Shown: positions 25,620 through 36,458, counted from the stretch's first letter. The stretch: DNA of 64,000 bases from Allomuricauda sp. F6463D (GCF_023015965.1 NZ_JALKAN010000002.1:124001-188000), one strand, 5' to 3'. The notes: generated by a model from the letters alone, not told the origin. Numbers and translations: made by a program.

Positions 25620-28600
25620 ATGGAAAACAAAAAATGGAACCGGAAAAGAGTCCTGAAATTAATAGGGAAATGCATTCTTGTACTGTTGGCATTGTTTATC
25701 ATTTTGGTGTTGGTGATCAAAACCCCGTGGGCACAAAACCTGATTGTTTCAAAAATAACGGACTATGTATCCAGTAAAACCCAAACCAAGGTGGAGATTG
25801 ATAGGGTCTTTATTAGCTTTTCAGGGGACATCAAAACCGAGGGGATTTACTTAGAAGATAAGCAAGGTGACACGCTGCTATATTCAGAAGAACTCCAATT
25901 AGACCTTCCCATTTATCCTTTACTTGTTAAGAATGAGCTATCCATCGATGATGTGGATGCAACCCATTTAGTCGCTAATATTAGCAGAAATAGCGACCCC
26001 GAAAGCTTTAATTTTTCCTTTTTAATAGATGCCTTTGCCACTCCTACCGATACTACAACCACCTCCCCGCCAATGTCCATCTCCTTAGGCGATTTTTATC
26101 TTAAAAATTGGAAAGTAAGTTACGATGATGTCCACTTGGGAACAAAACTGAAAGTTTCCCTTGGCGAATTGGAGGTTGATGTTACCGAATTCAATTTAGA
26201 GGAAATGAAATTTGGAGTCGATGATTTTGCTTTAAAAAATAGTCAGATTTCCTATAACCAGACCCAAGCCATTCCTGTCTCCAATGATACCACGGCAGCG
26301 CCCCAACCAAGAATTTCTATAAATGATTTCGAAATAGTGGAAGTTGCTATCGTTTACAACTCTAAGCCCGATGGTATACAGACCCAGATGCAATTATCGA
26401 ATATTGGCTTGACGGAAATAGCCGTGGACCTTTCCAAAAACAGTTACAAAACAGATGAACTAACGCTAAAAAACTCAAGCATATTATTGGCACTGAATCA
26501 GGTCAAGGATTCGGTAAAAACTACTTCACCAAATACTTCCTTTGAATGGCCCGAACTTGAATTGCAAGTAAACGAGTTGAACTTGGAGTCCAATACTTTA
26601 AGTTTTTTCCAAAATGAGGCGGTAGAAAACGACTCAATTTTTAATCCTGATGCTTTTTCAATACAGGACCTAACGCTGAAATCCAATGATTTTAGGTATG
26701 CTCCAAAGAATTTTCATTGGGAAGTCGATAAGTTCACCTTTAAAGAGCACAGTGGAATTGCTTTGCAACAATTAGGCTTCGAGGCGGGCATATCGAACAC
26801 GCATGCCGCCATTTCCAATTTCAACCTGCAATTGAACAACAGCTCGGCCAACGCCAATGCCGACATTCAATACCAATCTTTGGATTCAGCCTTAGACAAT
26901 CCAGAGAACAGTCAGCTGCAAATTGCTTTGACCCAATTAAATTTACAGGCCGCAGACCTCCAAAGCCTATCACCTGAACTACAAAAAAATCCCTACGTGG
27001 ATGCGCTCACTGCACACCCTATTACCGGCTCCATACTGGCAAATGGAAGTTTGAAAGAAGTAAATGACTTTAATACGGAATTGAACTGGGGCCCATCAAC
27101 CATTCTCAATATAGAAGGAAGTCTTTCTAGCATCACCCAAATGGAAGAGTTTGTTTTTGATTTGAATAGCATCGCCCTACAGTCAACCAAAGAAAACCTG
27201 CAACGGTTTATACCAAAGGACAGTCTAGCATATAAGATTCCCGATACACTTTCACTCACCGGTGCGCTCAAAGGTAATCTGGAATCCTTTCAGACCAAAA
27301 CAGTTTTAGCGATGCCCGAAGGAAAGGTAAATCTGGATGCCTTAGCAGAATTAGGAAATCAAAAGCGATTTGAAGTGGCAATAGCTTCCGATAGTTTACA
27401 ACTGGGCATACTGCTTAAAAGCAACAAAATGGGTGCTATTTCACTACAACTGGAAGGCTCTGGCTCTGGAACAGAACTTTCCAATATGGACGCGAAATTG
27501 GATGGGACCATCTCCCAATTTGTGTTCGATGAATACAACTATAGCGATATAAATCTTACTGGCACCTTGAAAAATGGCACTGGAGATGTTTCTCTTTCCA
27601 TGGAAGATGAAAACCTTAATTTAAACGCCATCACCTCAATCGATTTTACTGCTGAAAGCAACTCCATAAACCTTACTTCCAACATTATTGGTGCCGATTT
27701 AAGGAAACTTGGGTTTACCAAAAACGATATAAAGATAGCCGCAGATATAGAAGGGTCTTACAAGGGTACCTCCAATAGTTATAACATCGAGGCCTCTGTA
27801 AATAATGGAATAGTGGTGGCGGACAGTAAACAATATCAAATTATACCAATATTGCTAAATGCAAGCGTGGAAGACTCCATTACGGACGCCACTGTGAAAA
27901 GCGGTTTTCTTAACGGTGGACTGTATTCCAATACCTCCATCAACAGGGTCAGCACCGCATTAAAAAAGCAATTGGAAAATTATTTCTCCAATGACAGTAC
28001 CCTCTCTGCAGATTTGGACGATGTTGAGGCAAAATTGGATTTGGCCTTAGTACCAACGCCTATTATTTCCGAAGTCTTTTTTGAAGGTATCGAAGATTTG
28101 GATTCCCTGAACATAGATGCCAACTTTAACGCAAGAAGAAAAAAACTGGACGTGAAAGTATCCATACCAAAGTTCACGTATGCCGGAAGCACCGTGGATA
28201 GTCTTGAAGTGAACCTTGAAGGTGATTCCACTAACCTAAACTTTCATGCAGGACTTAGAAATTTTGAATTTGACCCCATACTTTTAAAAAATACCTATGT
28301 GGAGGGAACTTTAAAAGATAAAGAGCTGGTTTTGGACTTCAATTCCATTAACGACTCTACACAAATAATGCATATAGGCTCCGAGCTCGTATTTAAAAAA
28401 GATACCCTGAGTCTACATATTTCTCCCGAAAACCTAATCCTGAATAAAAAGCAGTGGGAAATTCCGGATGACAATAAAATTATAATGGCCAATACTTATA
28501 CGAGGTTTCAAGATTTGGTGCTTTCAAGAAACAGTCAAAAACTGGAAATTTCTACAACGGTTCCTCAAATGGAGAACGAACATATTGGAATTATTTTTGA

Positions 28601-30596
28601 AAATTTCCAACTCCAAACCTTTCTAAGCCTTTTAAATCCGACTGAAGCACTCGCCAAAGGTACTGTGGAAGGGAATTTTGTAATCCTTAACCCGTACGAC
28701 GCTTCTGGATTGGTTTCCAAATTGGATATCACTGATTTTAGTTTGATGCAAACTCCTTTGGGCTCCCTAAGTTTAAAGGCTTCTTCCAAATCACTTTCCG
28801 GCTATGATTTTAATTTGATTTTACAGGACGGAGGTGCCGATTTAACATTGACAGGTGACTACGTAGCGAGAGAGAACGATGCGAATTTGAACATGGATTT
28901 AGACATTGAAAAATTTGAAACGAACATTCTCCATGAATTTTTTAAAGAAGAAATATCCAATCCGTCCGGAAATATTTCGGGGAGTATGCAGGTAAACGGA
29001 ACCCTTAGCAATCCCTCCTATTCCGGCAGGTTGAATTTTAATGAGGTTGGACTTACATTATCAGCTTTTAAAACCAATCTTAGCGTGAATGGCCAAACAC
29101 TGGATCTGAATGAAGAAGAAATCAATTTTGACAATTTCAGTATAAAAAATACTGACAAGGGATTATTGGTCTTGAATGGAGCCATTTTTACAGAAACCCT
29201 TTTAAATCCCGATTTTGATCTATCCATTAAAGCTAATAAGTTTATGGCACTCAATTCCAAAAAAGGAGATAATGAGTTGGTATACGGCAAGGCCATTGTG
29301 GACATGGATTTGGACGTGACCGGAAATCTAGAGCTACCTATCATTAATGGTACACTAAGCATTGGTGATGAAACAGACCTAACCTATTTAGTTCCCCAAA
29401 ATCAATATGAAATTCAAGAAAGAGATGGTGTTGTCATCTTTGTCAACAGAGAAAGTCCTGATGCAATATTGACCAGAACTACCGAGAATGAAACGAACGC
29501 GGTTTTTGAGGGAATGGACATCAACACCACTTTGGAAATCTCGGACGATGCTATGTTTACGATAGTGTTGGACGAGAAAACAGAGGACATGTTGCAGGCT
29601 TCCGGCAATGCCAGTTTAAATTTAAATATAGATCCCAACCAAAATACACGCTTATCGGGCAGATTGGACATCAATTCGGGTTTCTATAAAACAAGTCTAT
29701 ATAATTTGGTAAGCCGCGAATTTAAGTTAAACGATGATAGTAGTGTAGTTTGGTCTGGCGATCCGTACGACGCAAAACTGGACGTTACTGCCACTTACGA
29801 ATTAGAGACTTCCGCAGCACCGCTAATGTCCTCCATTAGTTATGGGCAGGACGCGAATATATCTGGTCAGTACCAAAAACCCGCTACATTTTTGGTGTAT
29901 TTAAATATTGATGGTGAAATTACCTCTCCTCAAATATCCTTTGCCCTGGATATGCCGGAAAATGTACAGGGAAGTTACGGAGGCGGCGTGTATGGTCGTA
30001 TACAACAATTGAATGAGCAAGAGGCCGAATTGAACAAACAAGTGTTTTCGTTATTGGCCTTGAACAGGTTTTACCCCACTTCCGGAAGCGATGGAAGCAA
30101 TGGAGGTGCCGTTGCATTGGCCCGGAACAATGTTAATAATGTATTATCCAGCGAACTCAATGCCATTTCCAACAAAATATTGGGCAGTAGTGGATTTGAA
30201 CTGGATTTTGATTTGGACAGCTTTCAAGAGTATCAAGACAGTGGGTATGAAGATAGAACGCAACTGAATATAAATGCAAAGAAAAAACTATTTGATGACC
30301 GTGTTATAGTTACGGCCGGCAGTGCAGTAGATGTAGAGGGAAGTGCATCCAGCTCCGATACATCCACACCCGTTATTGGTAATGTAACTTTGGAGTATCT
30401 AATAAATGAAGAGGGCACCTATCGACTTAAAGGATTTAGAAAACAGGAATATGAAAATGTTATTGACGGCCAAGTGATCATAACCGGACTTGCATTTATT
30501 TTTAATAGGGAATTCAACAAATTCAGTCAATTGTTCAATCCAATAAAGACCAGGACTGAAGAAGCTGAAACACTGGAAGGTGATAATGATAAATAG
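25620..30596 (+). CDS. tamB: Translocation and assembly module inner-membrane protein TamB
   Basis: About 1658 residues from the ATG at 25620 (MENKKWNRKRVLK); an in-frame ATG at 25554 would add 22 residues before the membrane anchor and is possible. A single N-terminal membrane helix (about 12-34) is followed by more than 1500 residues of repetitive beta-strand sequence, ending in the DUF490/TamB C-terminal domain (about 1250-1640, including ISGSMQVNGT and SGRLDINSGFYK). TamB spans the periplasm as a hydrophobic beta-groove that connects to a BamA-type outer-membrane partner and moves lipids or helps outer-membrane protein assembly. The partner tamL follows after 24 bp. Confidence 0.9.
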   Translation: MENKKWNRKRVLKLIGKCILVLLALFIILVLVIKTPWAQNLIVSKITDYVSSKTQTKVEIDRVFISFSGDIKTEGIYLEDKQGDTLLYSEELQLDLPIYPLLVKNELSIDDVDATHLVANISRNSDPESFNFSFLIDAFATPTDTTTTSPPMSISLGDFYLKNWKVSYDDVHLGTKLKVSLGELEVDVTEFNLEEMKFGVDDFALKNSQISYNQTQAIPVSNDTTAAPQPRISINDFEIVEVAIVYNSKPDGIQTQMQLSNIGLTEIAVDLSKNSYKTDELTLKNSSILLALNQVKDSVKTTSPNTSFEWPELELQVNELNLESNTLSFFQNEAVENDSIFNPDAFSIQDLTLKSNDFRYAPKNFHWEVDKFTFKEHSGIALQQLGFEAGISNTHAAISNFNLQLNNSSANANADIQYQSLDSALDNPENSQLQIALTQLNLQAADLQSLSPELQKNPYVDALTAHPITGSILANGSLKEVNDFNTELNWGPSTILNIEGSLSSITQMEEFVFDLNSIALQSTKENLQRFIPKDSLAYKIPDTLSLTGALKGNLESFQTKTVLAMPEGKVNLDALAELGNQKRFEVAIASDSLQLGILLKSNKMGAISLQLEGSGSGTELSNMDAKLDGTISQFVFDEYNYSDINLTGTLKNGTGDVSLSMEDENLNLNAITSIDFTAESNSINLTSNIIGADLRKLGFTKNDIKIAADIEGSYKGTSNSYNIEASVNNGIVVADSKQYQIIPILLNASVEDSITDATVKSGFLNGGLYSNTSINRVSTALKKQLENYFSNDSTLSADLDDVEAKLDLALVPTPIISEVFFEGIEDLDSLNIDANFNARRKKLDVKVSIPKFTYAGSTVDSLEVNLEGDSTNLNFHAGLRNFEFDPILLKNTYVEGTLKDKELVLDFNSINDSTQIMHIGSELVFKKDTLSLHISPENLILNKKQWEIPDDNKIIMANTYTRFQDLVLSRNSQKLEISTTVPQMENEHIGIIFENFQLQTFLSLLNPTEALAKGTVEGNFVILNPYDASGLVSKLDITDFSLMQTPLGSLSLKASSKSLSGYDFNLILQDGGADLTLTGDYVARENDANLNMDLDIEKFETNILHEFFKEEISNPSGNISGSMQVNGTLSNPSYSGRLNFNEVGLTLSAFKTNLSVNGQTLDLNEEEINFDNFSIKNTDKGLLVLNGAIFTETLLNPDFDLSIKANKFMALNSKKGDNELVYGKAIVDMDLDVTGNLELPIINGTLSIGDETDLTYLVPQNQYEIQERDGVVIFVNRESPDAILTRTTENETNAVFEGMDINTTLEISDDAMFTIVLDEKTEDMLQASGNASLNLNIDPNQNTRLSGRLDINSGFYKTSLYNLVSREFKLNDDSSVVWSGDPYDAKLDVTATYELETSAAPLMSSISYGQDANISGQYQKPATFLVYLNIDGEITSPQISFALDMPENVQGSYGGGVYGRIQQLNEQEAELNKQVFSLLALNRFYPTSGSDGSNGGAVALARNNVNNVLSSELNAISNKILGSSGFELDFDLDSFQEYQDSGYEDRTQLNINAKKKLFDDRVIVTAGSAVDVEGSASSSDTSTPVIGNVTLEYLINEEGTYRLKGFRKQEYENVIDGQVIITGLAFIFNREFNKFSQLFNPIKTRTEEAETLEGDNDK

Positions 30597-30620
30597 AACT
30601 AGTAATTCTAAAACTATTTT

Positions 30621-32945
30621 TTGAAAAATTTTGTAACAACATATCTATTTTACTGTAGTCTAGCTGTTTTTCTATTGCATTCCTGTAGCATAAAAAAATT
30701 CATACCGGAGGGTGAGCGACTTTATACCGGCGCAGAACTGGAACTGGATACCATTGGAAATGTAACAGGGTTGAAGGATATTAAATCCGAATTGGTCAAT
30801 CTGATTGAGCCAAATCCCAATACCACATTCTTGGGAATGAAACCTGCCCTATATTTTCATTATAAAGCAAAGCGAGAAAAACCAGGATTTATTTACAGAT
30901 TTCTTGATAAGTCCTTCGGTGAGGAACCTGTATATTTCTCCGAAGTAAATCCAGAACGGGTCGAGGATCTTTTATTGAACCGTTTGGACAACAATGGTTT
31001 TTTCTATAGCAGAACAGGAGCGGAAACTGTTTTAAAAGAAAAATATGCCTCGGTGAATTATTCAGCAAAGGTACAAGAGCCATACACCTTGGAAAATTAT
31101 ACAGTGGACACTGATTCCCTTCCCATATATAATGAGTTATTGGACCTCATCAAGAACACCCCTTTATCCAAAAATGACCGTTTTGACCTCGATCTTTTAA
31201 AAGCGGAAAGAGAACGGTTGGATTATAATCTAAAACAACGAGGATACTACAACAGTAACGCTAATCTTTTCATATTCGAAGCGGATACCAACCAATATAA
31301 AAATAGAAAATTCGACCTGTTCCTTCGTCTAAAAAAAGAAGTTCCGAAAAAATCTGGTTTACCTTATACCATCGACTCCATCACCGTTTATCCAAATTAC
31401 TCCATAGAGGGGGATACTTTGCCATTGTCCAAAAAAAACCGGACCACGGTAAATGGAACAGATTTTATTCAGAAAGAATATTACTTTAAACCCGATTTAC
31501 TGGAAACATACATACTGTTCAAAGAAGGTGACCTTTACAATGCCAATACCTCAAAACTTACCAGTAGTAGACTTTCCTCATTGGGAAGTTATAAGTATGT
31601 GAACATCCAGTATACCGAAATGGATACCACAATGACCAACGGTGATGGAGGCTCTCTTGCAGCCGATATTTATCTGGCACCATTAACAAAGCGTTCGGTA
31701 AGGGCGGAAATACAGGCTGTGACCAAATCAAATGGATTTACCGGTCCTGGGCTAGTATTGAGCTATAACAATAGAAACCTTTTTAAAGGTGGGGAAACCT
31801 TGAGCCTATCCACTCATTTTTCGTATGAATCCCAGCTTTCCTCCGGTGACAATTCCAATTTAAGCAGTATCGCTTGGGGAATTAAAGGAGACTTGATTTT
31901 TCCCAGATCCATTCCTTTTTCACCAGAAAATTTCAGGTATTCCGTGCCTAAGACGAAGATCTCTACAGGAATTGATTTCTTAAAACGCAGTCAGCTTTTC
32001 ACCTTAAGCTCTATAAACAGTTCTTTCGGTTATACTTGGAAAGAAAATAGATATGTCTATCATCAGTTAGACCCAATAAGTATCAATTACTCCAAATTGT
32101 CCAACGTAACGGACGAGTTTCAACAAATATTGGACGATAACCCATTCCTTCGAAGAAGTTTTGAACAACGTTTTATTGCAGGCCTACTCTATAGTTTTAC
32201 CTATGATGAGGTATCGGATTTGAGAAAGCAGTACCCTATCTTTTTTTCCTCCAACATCGATTTGTCAGGGAATCTATTCAGTTTAATTGACGGAGACTCA
32301 GGGACAATCATTGGTTCAGAATATGCACAATATGCCAAAATGGATGTCGATTTCAGGTTTTACTATCGATGGGACAAAGAACAAACATTGGTATCAAGAA
32401 TATATGCCGGATGGGGCATACCCTACGGAAATAGTGAAACACTGCCCTTTGTGAAGCAATTTTTTTCGGGAGGGCCATATAGTGTGAGAGCTTTTGATAT
32501 CCGATCTCTGGGTCCTGGGAATTTCAATCTCACATCGGAAGATGTCTCCACGGATTATTTTGACCGTTCCGGAAACTTAAAATTAGAAGCTAATATCGAA
32601 TATCGTTTTCCTTTGTTCTCCTATCTTAAAGGTGCCCTTTTTGTAGATGCAGGGAATGTTTGGCTAACAGGAAATTATGAAGACTTGGAGGTTGACCAAG
32701 AAAACAGTGATTCTTCCAGCACGCTGTTTACCGATGGTAAATTTGAATCGGATTGGTTACAGGAAGTGGGAGCTGGATTTGGATTTGGACTACGGGTGGA
32801 TATCCAGAACTTTGTAATTCGTTTTGATTTGGCCTCACCGTTCAGGGTACCGTATCAACCAGAAAACGACCGATGGAATATTCCTTTCTTTGGTAACAAT
32901 GGAAACAAAATGACTTTGAACTTTGCCATAGGCTACCCCTTCTAA
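30621..32945 (+). CDS. tamL: TamL, lipoprotein form of the BamA/TamA family
   Basis: 774 residues with TTG as start: a stop codon at 30609 in the same frame and no other ATG before residue 74 leave this as the only start that keeps the signal peptide. The lipobox is LLHSC with C22 as the lipid-modified residue. POTRA-like domains fill about 25-370. The C-terminal 400 residues form a BamA-type barrel with GGPYSVRAFD (the VRGF-like lid motif) and EYRFPL. A lipidated TamA, called TamL, is the known Bacteroidota version, paired with TamB as here. The 3' end overlaps the convergent MutS-like gene by 4 nt. Confidence 0.88.
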   Translation: MKNFVTTYLFYCSLAVFLLHSCSIKKFIPEGERLYTGAELELDTIGNVTGLKDIKSELVNLIEPNPNTTFLGMKPALYFHYKAKREKPGFIYRFLDKSFGEEPVYFSEVNPERVEDLLLNRLDNNGFFYSRTGAETVLKEKYASVNYSAKVQEPYTLENYTVDTDSLPIYNELLDLIKNTPLSKNDRFDLDLLKAERERLDYNLKQRGYYNSNANLFIFEADTNQYKNRKFDLFLRLKKEVPKKSGLPYTIDSITVYPNYSIEGDTLPLSKKNRTTVNGTDFIQKEYYFKPDLLETYILFKEGDLYNANTSKLTSSRLSSLGSYKYVNIQYTEMDTTMTNGDGGSLAADIYLAPLTKRSVRAEIQAVTKSNGFTGPGLVLSYNNRNLFKGGETLSLSTHFSYESQLSSGDNSNLSSIAWGIKGDLIFPRSIPFSPENFRYSVPKTKISTGIDFLKRSQLFTLSSINSSFGYTWKENRYVYHQLDPISINYSKLSNVTDEFQQILDDNPFLRRSFEQRFIAGLLYSFTYDEVSDLRKQYPIFFSSNIDLSGNLFSLIDGDSGTIIGSEYAQYAKMDVDFRFYYRWDKEQTLVSRIYAGWGIPYGNSETLPFVKQFFSGGPYSVRAFDIRSLGPGNFNLTSEDVSTDYFDRSGNLKLEANIEYRFPLFSYLKGALFVDAGNVWLTGNYEDLEVDQENSDSSSTLFTDGKFESDWLQEVGAGFGFGLRVDIQNFVIRFDLASPFRVPYQPENDRWNIPFFGNNGNKMTLNFAIGYPF

Positions 32946-34714
32946 TCCTTGATAATATCCATCTTCCTCAATAAAAAAGATGCATTCATATTCTGGCAAA
33001 CACCCTCTTTAAACTTGTAATCAAAAAACAGCTCTCCGTTTACGATCTGGGCATCAAAATAACGATTTTCCACTTCGGGGAGCTCATCGGCCAAGGTACA
33101 CAGGCTTAAATCGTGGGTGGCCACCATTCCGGTTGACCCATTCTGCACCAAACGTGCCACAAACTTTTTGGAACCTTCTGCCTTGTCGACACTGTTGGTT
33201 CCTTTCAATATCTCATCCAAAATCACAAAACAGTCATTTTTATCCAACTCCTCCACGATGTATTTTAAGCGTTTGAGCTCTGCATAGAAATAGGAAGTTT
33301 CATCTGCCAAAGAATCCGACGAACGCATACTTGTAAGCAACCGCACCGGAGCATATTTTACCTCTTTGCCCATAACAGGCAAGCCCATATTGGCCATTAC
33401 AATTTGAAGACCGACCGCTCGCAAAAAAGTACTTTTGCCGGCCATATTGGCCCCTGTTACGATAGAAAAACGCCCTTTTCCGATCTCAAAATCATTCAAA
33501 ACGTTCTTTTTGGGGTCCACCAAGGGATGGCCAACTTCTTTAGCACTGATTACAGTATCCCCTTGCACCAAGGCTGGATAGGTATGTTCAGGATGATTGA
33601 ACGCATAGGTACCCAATGTAATGTAGGCATCAAACTGAGCAATGGCAGCAAACCAACCGGCTACATCCTTACCGTATTTTGATACCCAAGATTGCACTTT
33701 ATAGGCATAAAAAAGACTGTACAGTCCAAGACCTTGAGCAAAAAATAACACTACCAAGTTGTATTGTTGCTCCAACATGGTCGTACGTTGGGTAAAGCGC
33801 TTCAAAATCATTGATGTTTTTTCGCCTTTTACCTCTAGTTTTGATTGTAGATCCTTCAATAATTCAGAAGAAAAACTGGTTTCTTCCAGTTCAGAAATCA
33901 ATCTTTGATGTTGTTGGATGGTATCTTGCGCCTCGGACACTTTCACCGAAAATTCCAGAATGCCCTTGGCATATCTCCCTACAATTCCCAATCCCAAAAA
34001 AAACCATATCAAAACCAGACTTTCGGGTATTTTTCCCATAACCGCTACGGTAATCAACAATATGGAAATCCCTAAAAATATAGGCGCTCCGATTCCAGCC
34101 CATTTGGGTGTCACGCTTTTGTGGGATTTCATCCAATCGGAAACTACATCGGGTGATATTTTCGGTTTGGTCTCACCGGCCAACGCGGAAAAATGTTGTC
34201 GCCATTCCGGAAGTTTTGCCAATTCTTGAATGGCTTCTTGTTTTTTATCTATATCCTTTGGGATACCATCCAACAAAAGATTAGAGAAAACTTCACGGCC
34301 TTGTTGCAAAGTGGTCCGGTTTGCATATTGATAAAAGGAACCTCTACCAAATAGATCTAGATCTTGGGCGTATGGATGGTCGGGTTTTAAAAACTCCTTC
34401 CCATCCGGCAAATGGTAAAAACGGCGTTCCAAAATTTTTAGTTCCGTGGCATTGATGGCAATAAGCCGTTCCAGATACTTCTTATGGCGTTTTACATTGC
34501 TGAACCGCACTACCAGATATAAAAATAGTACAATGGAAAGCGGTACTAAAATCCATAGGACTGTGTTGCCCCAAAATAGGTAAATCGAAAACCACAAAGC
34601 CACAAATACGGAAAGACGAAGGGTGGCCAACAATGACAACCTTTTCTTTACCTGTTTTAGTTCAATTTGATGTTTGTTCCTTTGATCGGTATAAAATTTT
34701 TTCAAGTCATGCAT
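32942..34714 (-). CDS. Membrane-anchored MutS-family ATPase
   Basis: 590 residues from ATG 34714; the TTG at 34723 is less likely. The N-terminal half has four hydrophobic helices, in two pairs at about 30-70 and 210-250, and lacks the mismatch-recognition domain of MutS. A helical lever region follows (to about 400), then the MutS ABC-type ATPase: Walker A TGANMAGKSTFLRA near residue 420, signature region SSDSLADETSYFYAEL, Walker B VILDEILKGTNS, and VATHDLSL switch. It is related to MutS2/MSH proteins but tied to the membrane, so it is unlikely to do ordinary mismatch repair. It is the last gene of the operon from 37.2 kb. Confidence 0.82.
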   Translation of the reverse strand: MHDLKKFYTDQRNKHQIELKQVKKRLSLLATLRLSVFVALWFSIYLFWGNTVLWILVPLSIVLFLYLVVRFSNVKRHKKYLERLIAINATELKILERRFYHLPDGKEFLKPDHPYAQDLDLFGRGSFYQYANRTTLQQGREVFSNLLLDGIPKDIDKKQEAIQELAKLPEWRQHFSALAGETKPKISPDVVSDWMKSHKSVTPKWAGIGAPIFLGISILLITVAVMGKIPESLVLIWFFLGLGIVGRYAKGILEFSVKVSEAQDTIQQHQRLISELEETSFSSELLKDLQSKLEVKGEKTSMILKRFTQRTTMLEQQYNLVVLFFAQGLGLYSLFYAYKVQSWVSKYGKDVAGWFAAIAQFDAYITLGTYAFNHPEHTYPALVQGDTVISAKEVGHPLVDPKKNVLNDFEIGKGRFSIVTGANMAGKSTFLRAVGLQIVMANMGLPVMGKEVKYAPVRLLTSMRSSDSLADETSYFYAELKRLKYIVEELDKNDCFVILDEILKGTNSVDKAEGSKKFVARLVQNGSTGMVATHDLSLCTLADELPEVENRYFDAQIVNGELFFDYKFKEGVCQNMNASFLLRKMDIIKD

Positions 34715-34719
34715 TAAAA

Positions 34720-35079
34720 TCAATCTAAATCGTTTAGCTCTTGTTGAAGCTTTTTTGTTAAACCAGATACAACCAAATCATAGGAATGATCCACCAAATC
34801 TTTTATCAATTGAGGGGGAAGCTGTTCCAAAAATAAGGTATTCCAATGCTTTTTACTCATATGGTACCCAGGCATGATAGCCCCATCGAACGTTTCCCTA
34901 AGTTCTTCGGACCTTTCTGGATCACATTTTAAATTACATTGGCCCGGTAGTCGCTCCAAAGGCACCAAGGCAAACATTTTGCCCATTACTTTGAACACCA
35001 AAGTATCGGCATCAAACGGGAACTCTTCCGTTACCCCTTTTTTGGATATACAGAATTCCCTAAGTTCCTCTATATTCAT
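34720..35079 (-). CDS. MmcQ/YjbR-family protein
   Basis: 119 residues, the full YjbR length. The pattern GVTEEFPFDADTLVFKVMGKMFAL followed by NLKCDPERSEELRE and GYHMSKKHWNTL is characteristic of this CyaY-like double-wing fold. Some members bind DNA in vitro; the physiological role is unknown. It overlaps the upstream Dabb-domain gene by 4 nt, so translation is coupled. Confidence 0.88.
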   Translation of the reverse strand: MNIEELREFCISKKGVTEEFPFDADTLVFKVMGKMFALVPLERLPGQCNLKCDPERSEELRETFDGAIMPGYHMSKKHWNTLFLEQLPPQLIKDLVDHSYDLVVSGLTKKLQQELNDLD

Positions 35080-35480
35080 TGGTTGATTCCCTGAGAGTCA
35101 TATACAATTACTTTATCCCAAAGATCCTCACACTCTTCAATAAAGACAAGGTGCGGAGGTTCTTCTTGGTAGGCTTCTTGATCTTCTGCCGATTCAAAAG
35201 ATAAAATCAAAGAGTAAGTAAACGAATCATCCACCACATCCCGAACTGCCTTTGGTGGCTTGCCTATAAACTTGGTTTTGGCATATTTAGAGTTTTCCAA
35301 GAATTTTGTCAGGGATGCTTCAAACGTAGTTCTTGCAGTATGACTATCTGGGTTTTTGAACCAAAAAAACACCGTATGCGTAAAAGTATGGTCAAAATTA
35401 GTGCTCATATCGTTTTTGATTTGTACACAGCTTGAGGCAAATAAACCCACCAAAAGCAAGGTTATTATTTTAGTTTTCAT
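35076..35480 (-). CDS. Dabb-domain lipoprotein
   Basis: 134 residues. A short signal peptide ends in the lipobox FASSC with C18, so the protein is probably lipid-anchored. The rest is a stress-responsive alpha/beta-barrel (Dabb) domain: HTVFFWFKN, the first strand with its His/Phe pair, and SLILSFESAEDQEAYQEEPPHLVFIEE, the typical end. Dabb domains form dimeric barrels that bind small molecules or act as enzymes. The substrate is unknown. It overlaps the YjbR gene by 4 nt and follows the DUF4230 gene by 2 nt. Confidence 0.82.
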   Translation of the reverse strand: MKTKIITLLLVGLFASSCVQIKNDMSTNFDHTFTHTVFFWFKNPDSHTARTTFEASLTKFLENSKYAKTKFIGKPPKAVRDVVDDSFTYSLILSFESAEDQEAYQEEPPHLVFIEECEDLWDKVIVYDSQGINQ

Positions 35481-35482
35481 AG

Positions 35483-36106
35483 TTACTCTTCTATAGATTG
35501 TTTTTTATCAGTTCCTATTTCCAAAGCGGAATAATCCAATTTCCACCCTATAGTTTCTACTATTTTCTCAACGACCAAAACAGCTTGTAAAGCTTCTTTT
35601 TTTGCGGTTTCCATCAACCCGCTCTCTGGTATTCTTTTTTTGATATGCTCCTTGGCCTCTAGGTTCAGATTGGTCAAATCCGTAGGAGAAAAACTGTTGA
35701 ATATACCATTTTTGATGTCATAAAATTGTAGATCGGGTTCTATGGACAACACTTCCGGCTCTGGAAAATGACTCAGGATAATTTTCTTTTTATCATTTTC
35801 CGCCTTCATGTCCAGCTTATTGAGGTCGTACCCGATATGCGCTTTGGCTTTGATCACGATCAGCGCCTTTTTTTTGCTTCGGAACAGGCTCATAAAACTA
35901 TCCTTGGTATTCTCGTAGTGATAGATTTCTGCAAAATCACCCTCTACAGAAACGAGTTTGCACACACTACGTATCTTGTTCAAGATTACGGTGGACTGCT
36001 CTTCTGTAATTTCTTTGTTCTTCTTTTTTCGAAATAGGGAATAGACCCAATACATCAATATTGCGCCCAAAATCAACCCTAAAACCATGTCTATTGCTTC
36101 ACCCAT
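35483..36106 (-). CDS. DUF4230 membrane-anchored protein
   Basis: 207 residues with one N-terminal membrane helix (about 6-23), a basic stretch (FRKKKNKE), and a beta-rich DUF4230 domain (about 45-195) including VCKLVSVEGDFAEIYHY and KALIVIKAKAHIGYDL. The family is widespread and has no proven function. It lies in the tight six-gene minus-strand operon. Confidence 0.78.
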   Translation of the reverse strand: MGEAIDMVLGLILGAILMYWVYSLFRKKKNKEITEEQSTVILNKIRSVCKLVSVEGDFAEIYHYENTKDSFMSLFRSKKKALIVIKAKAHIGYDLNKLDMKAENDKKKIILSHFPEPEVLSIEPDLQFYDIKNGIFNSFSPTDLTNLNLEAKEHIKKRIPESGLMETAKKEALQAVLVVEKIVETIGWKLDYSALEIGTDKKQSIEE

Positions 36107-36107
36107 T

Positions 36108-36458
36108 TTATGTGCCTATTTCACCCAAATGGGTAAACTTAAATCCTTTGTCATATTTTAATCCGTAGCCAAACATTCTGTCCAACGATGCATGGGAAAA
36201 CAGTATTATCCCAACAAACTGGCATAAAGGTATTGAAAAGTAAATTCCAACAAAATACATTACTACGGCAATCCCTTTATGATGGAACAAATTATACATT
36301 ATAGCTCCTGTTCTGTTTCCGAAAAGATATCCCAGCATACCAATATCCGGAGTTAAGAGTAACACCAAAAACCACCACCACGCGTAATCTAATTGATTGA
36401 AAAGGTAGATACCTAGAATGAACATCATCAACTCTTCCAATTTGAGGGTTGTTTTCAT
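36108..36458 (-). CDS. DUF4260 integral membrane protein
   Basis: 116 residues, almost wholly hydrophobic, with about four membrane helices. The segments LLLTPDIGMLGYLFG and FSHASLDRMFGYGLKY are typical of DUF4260. Function unknown. It directly abuts the cyclase gene (no spacer) and lies one base before the DUF4230 gene. Confidence 0.8.
   Translation of the reverse strand: MKTTLKLEELMMFILGIYLFNQLDYAWWWFLVLLLTPDIGMLGYLFGNRTGAIMYNLFHHKGIAVVMYFVGIYFSIPLCQFVGIILFSHASLDRMFGYGLKYDKGFKFTHLGEIGT

Noticed and set aside
34874..34925. CDPERSEELRE in the YjbR protein as a translated dispersed repeat
   Set aside because: It resembles repeat-derived peptides, but the same residues are normal in this position of the YjbR family and the DNA lacks the palindrome core.
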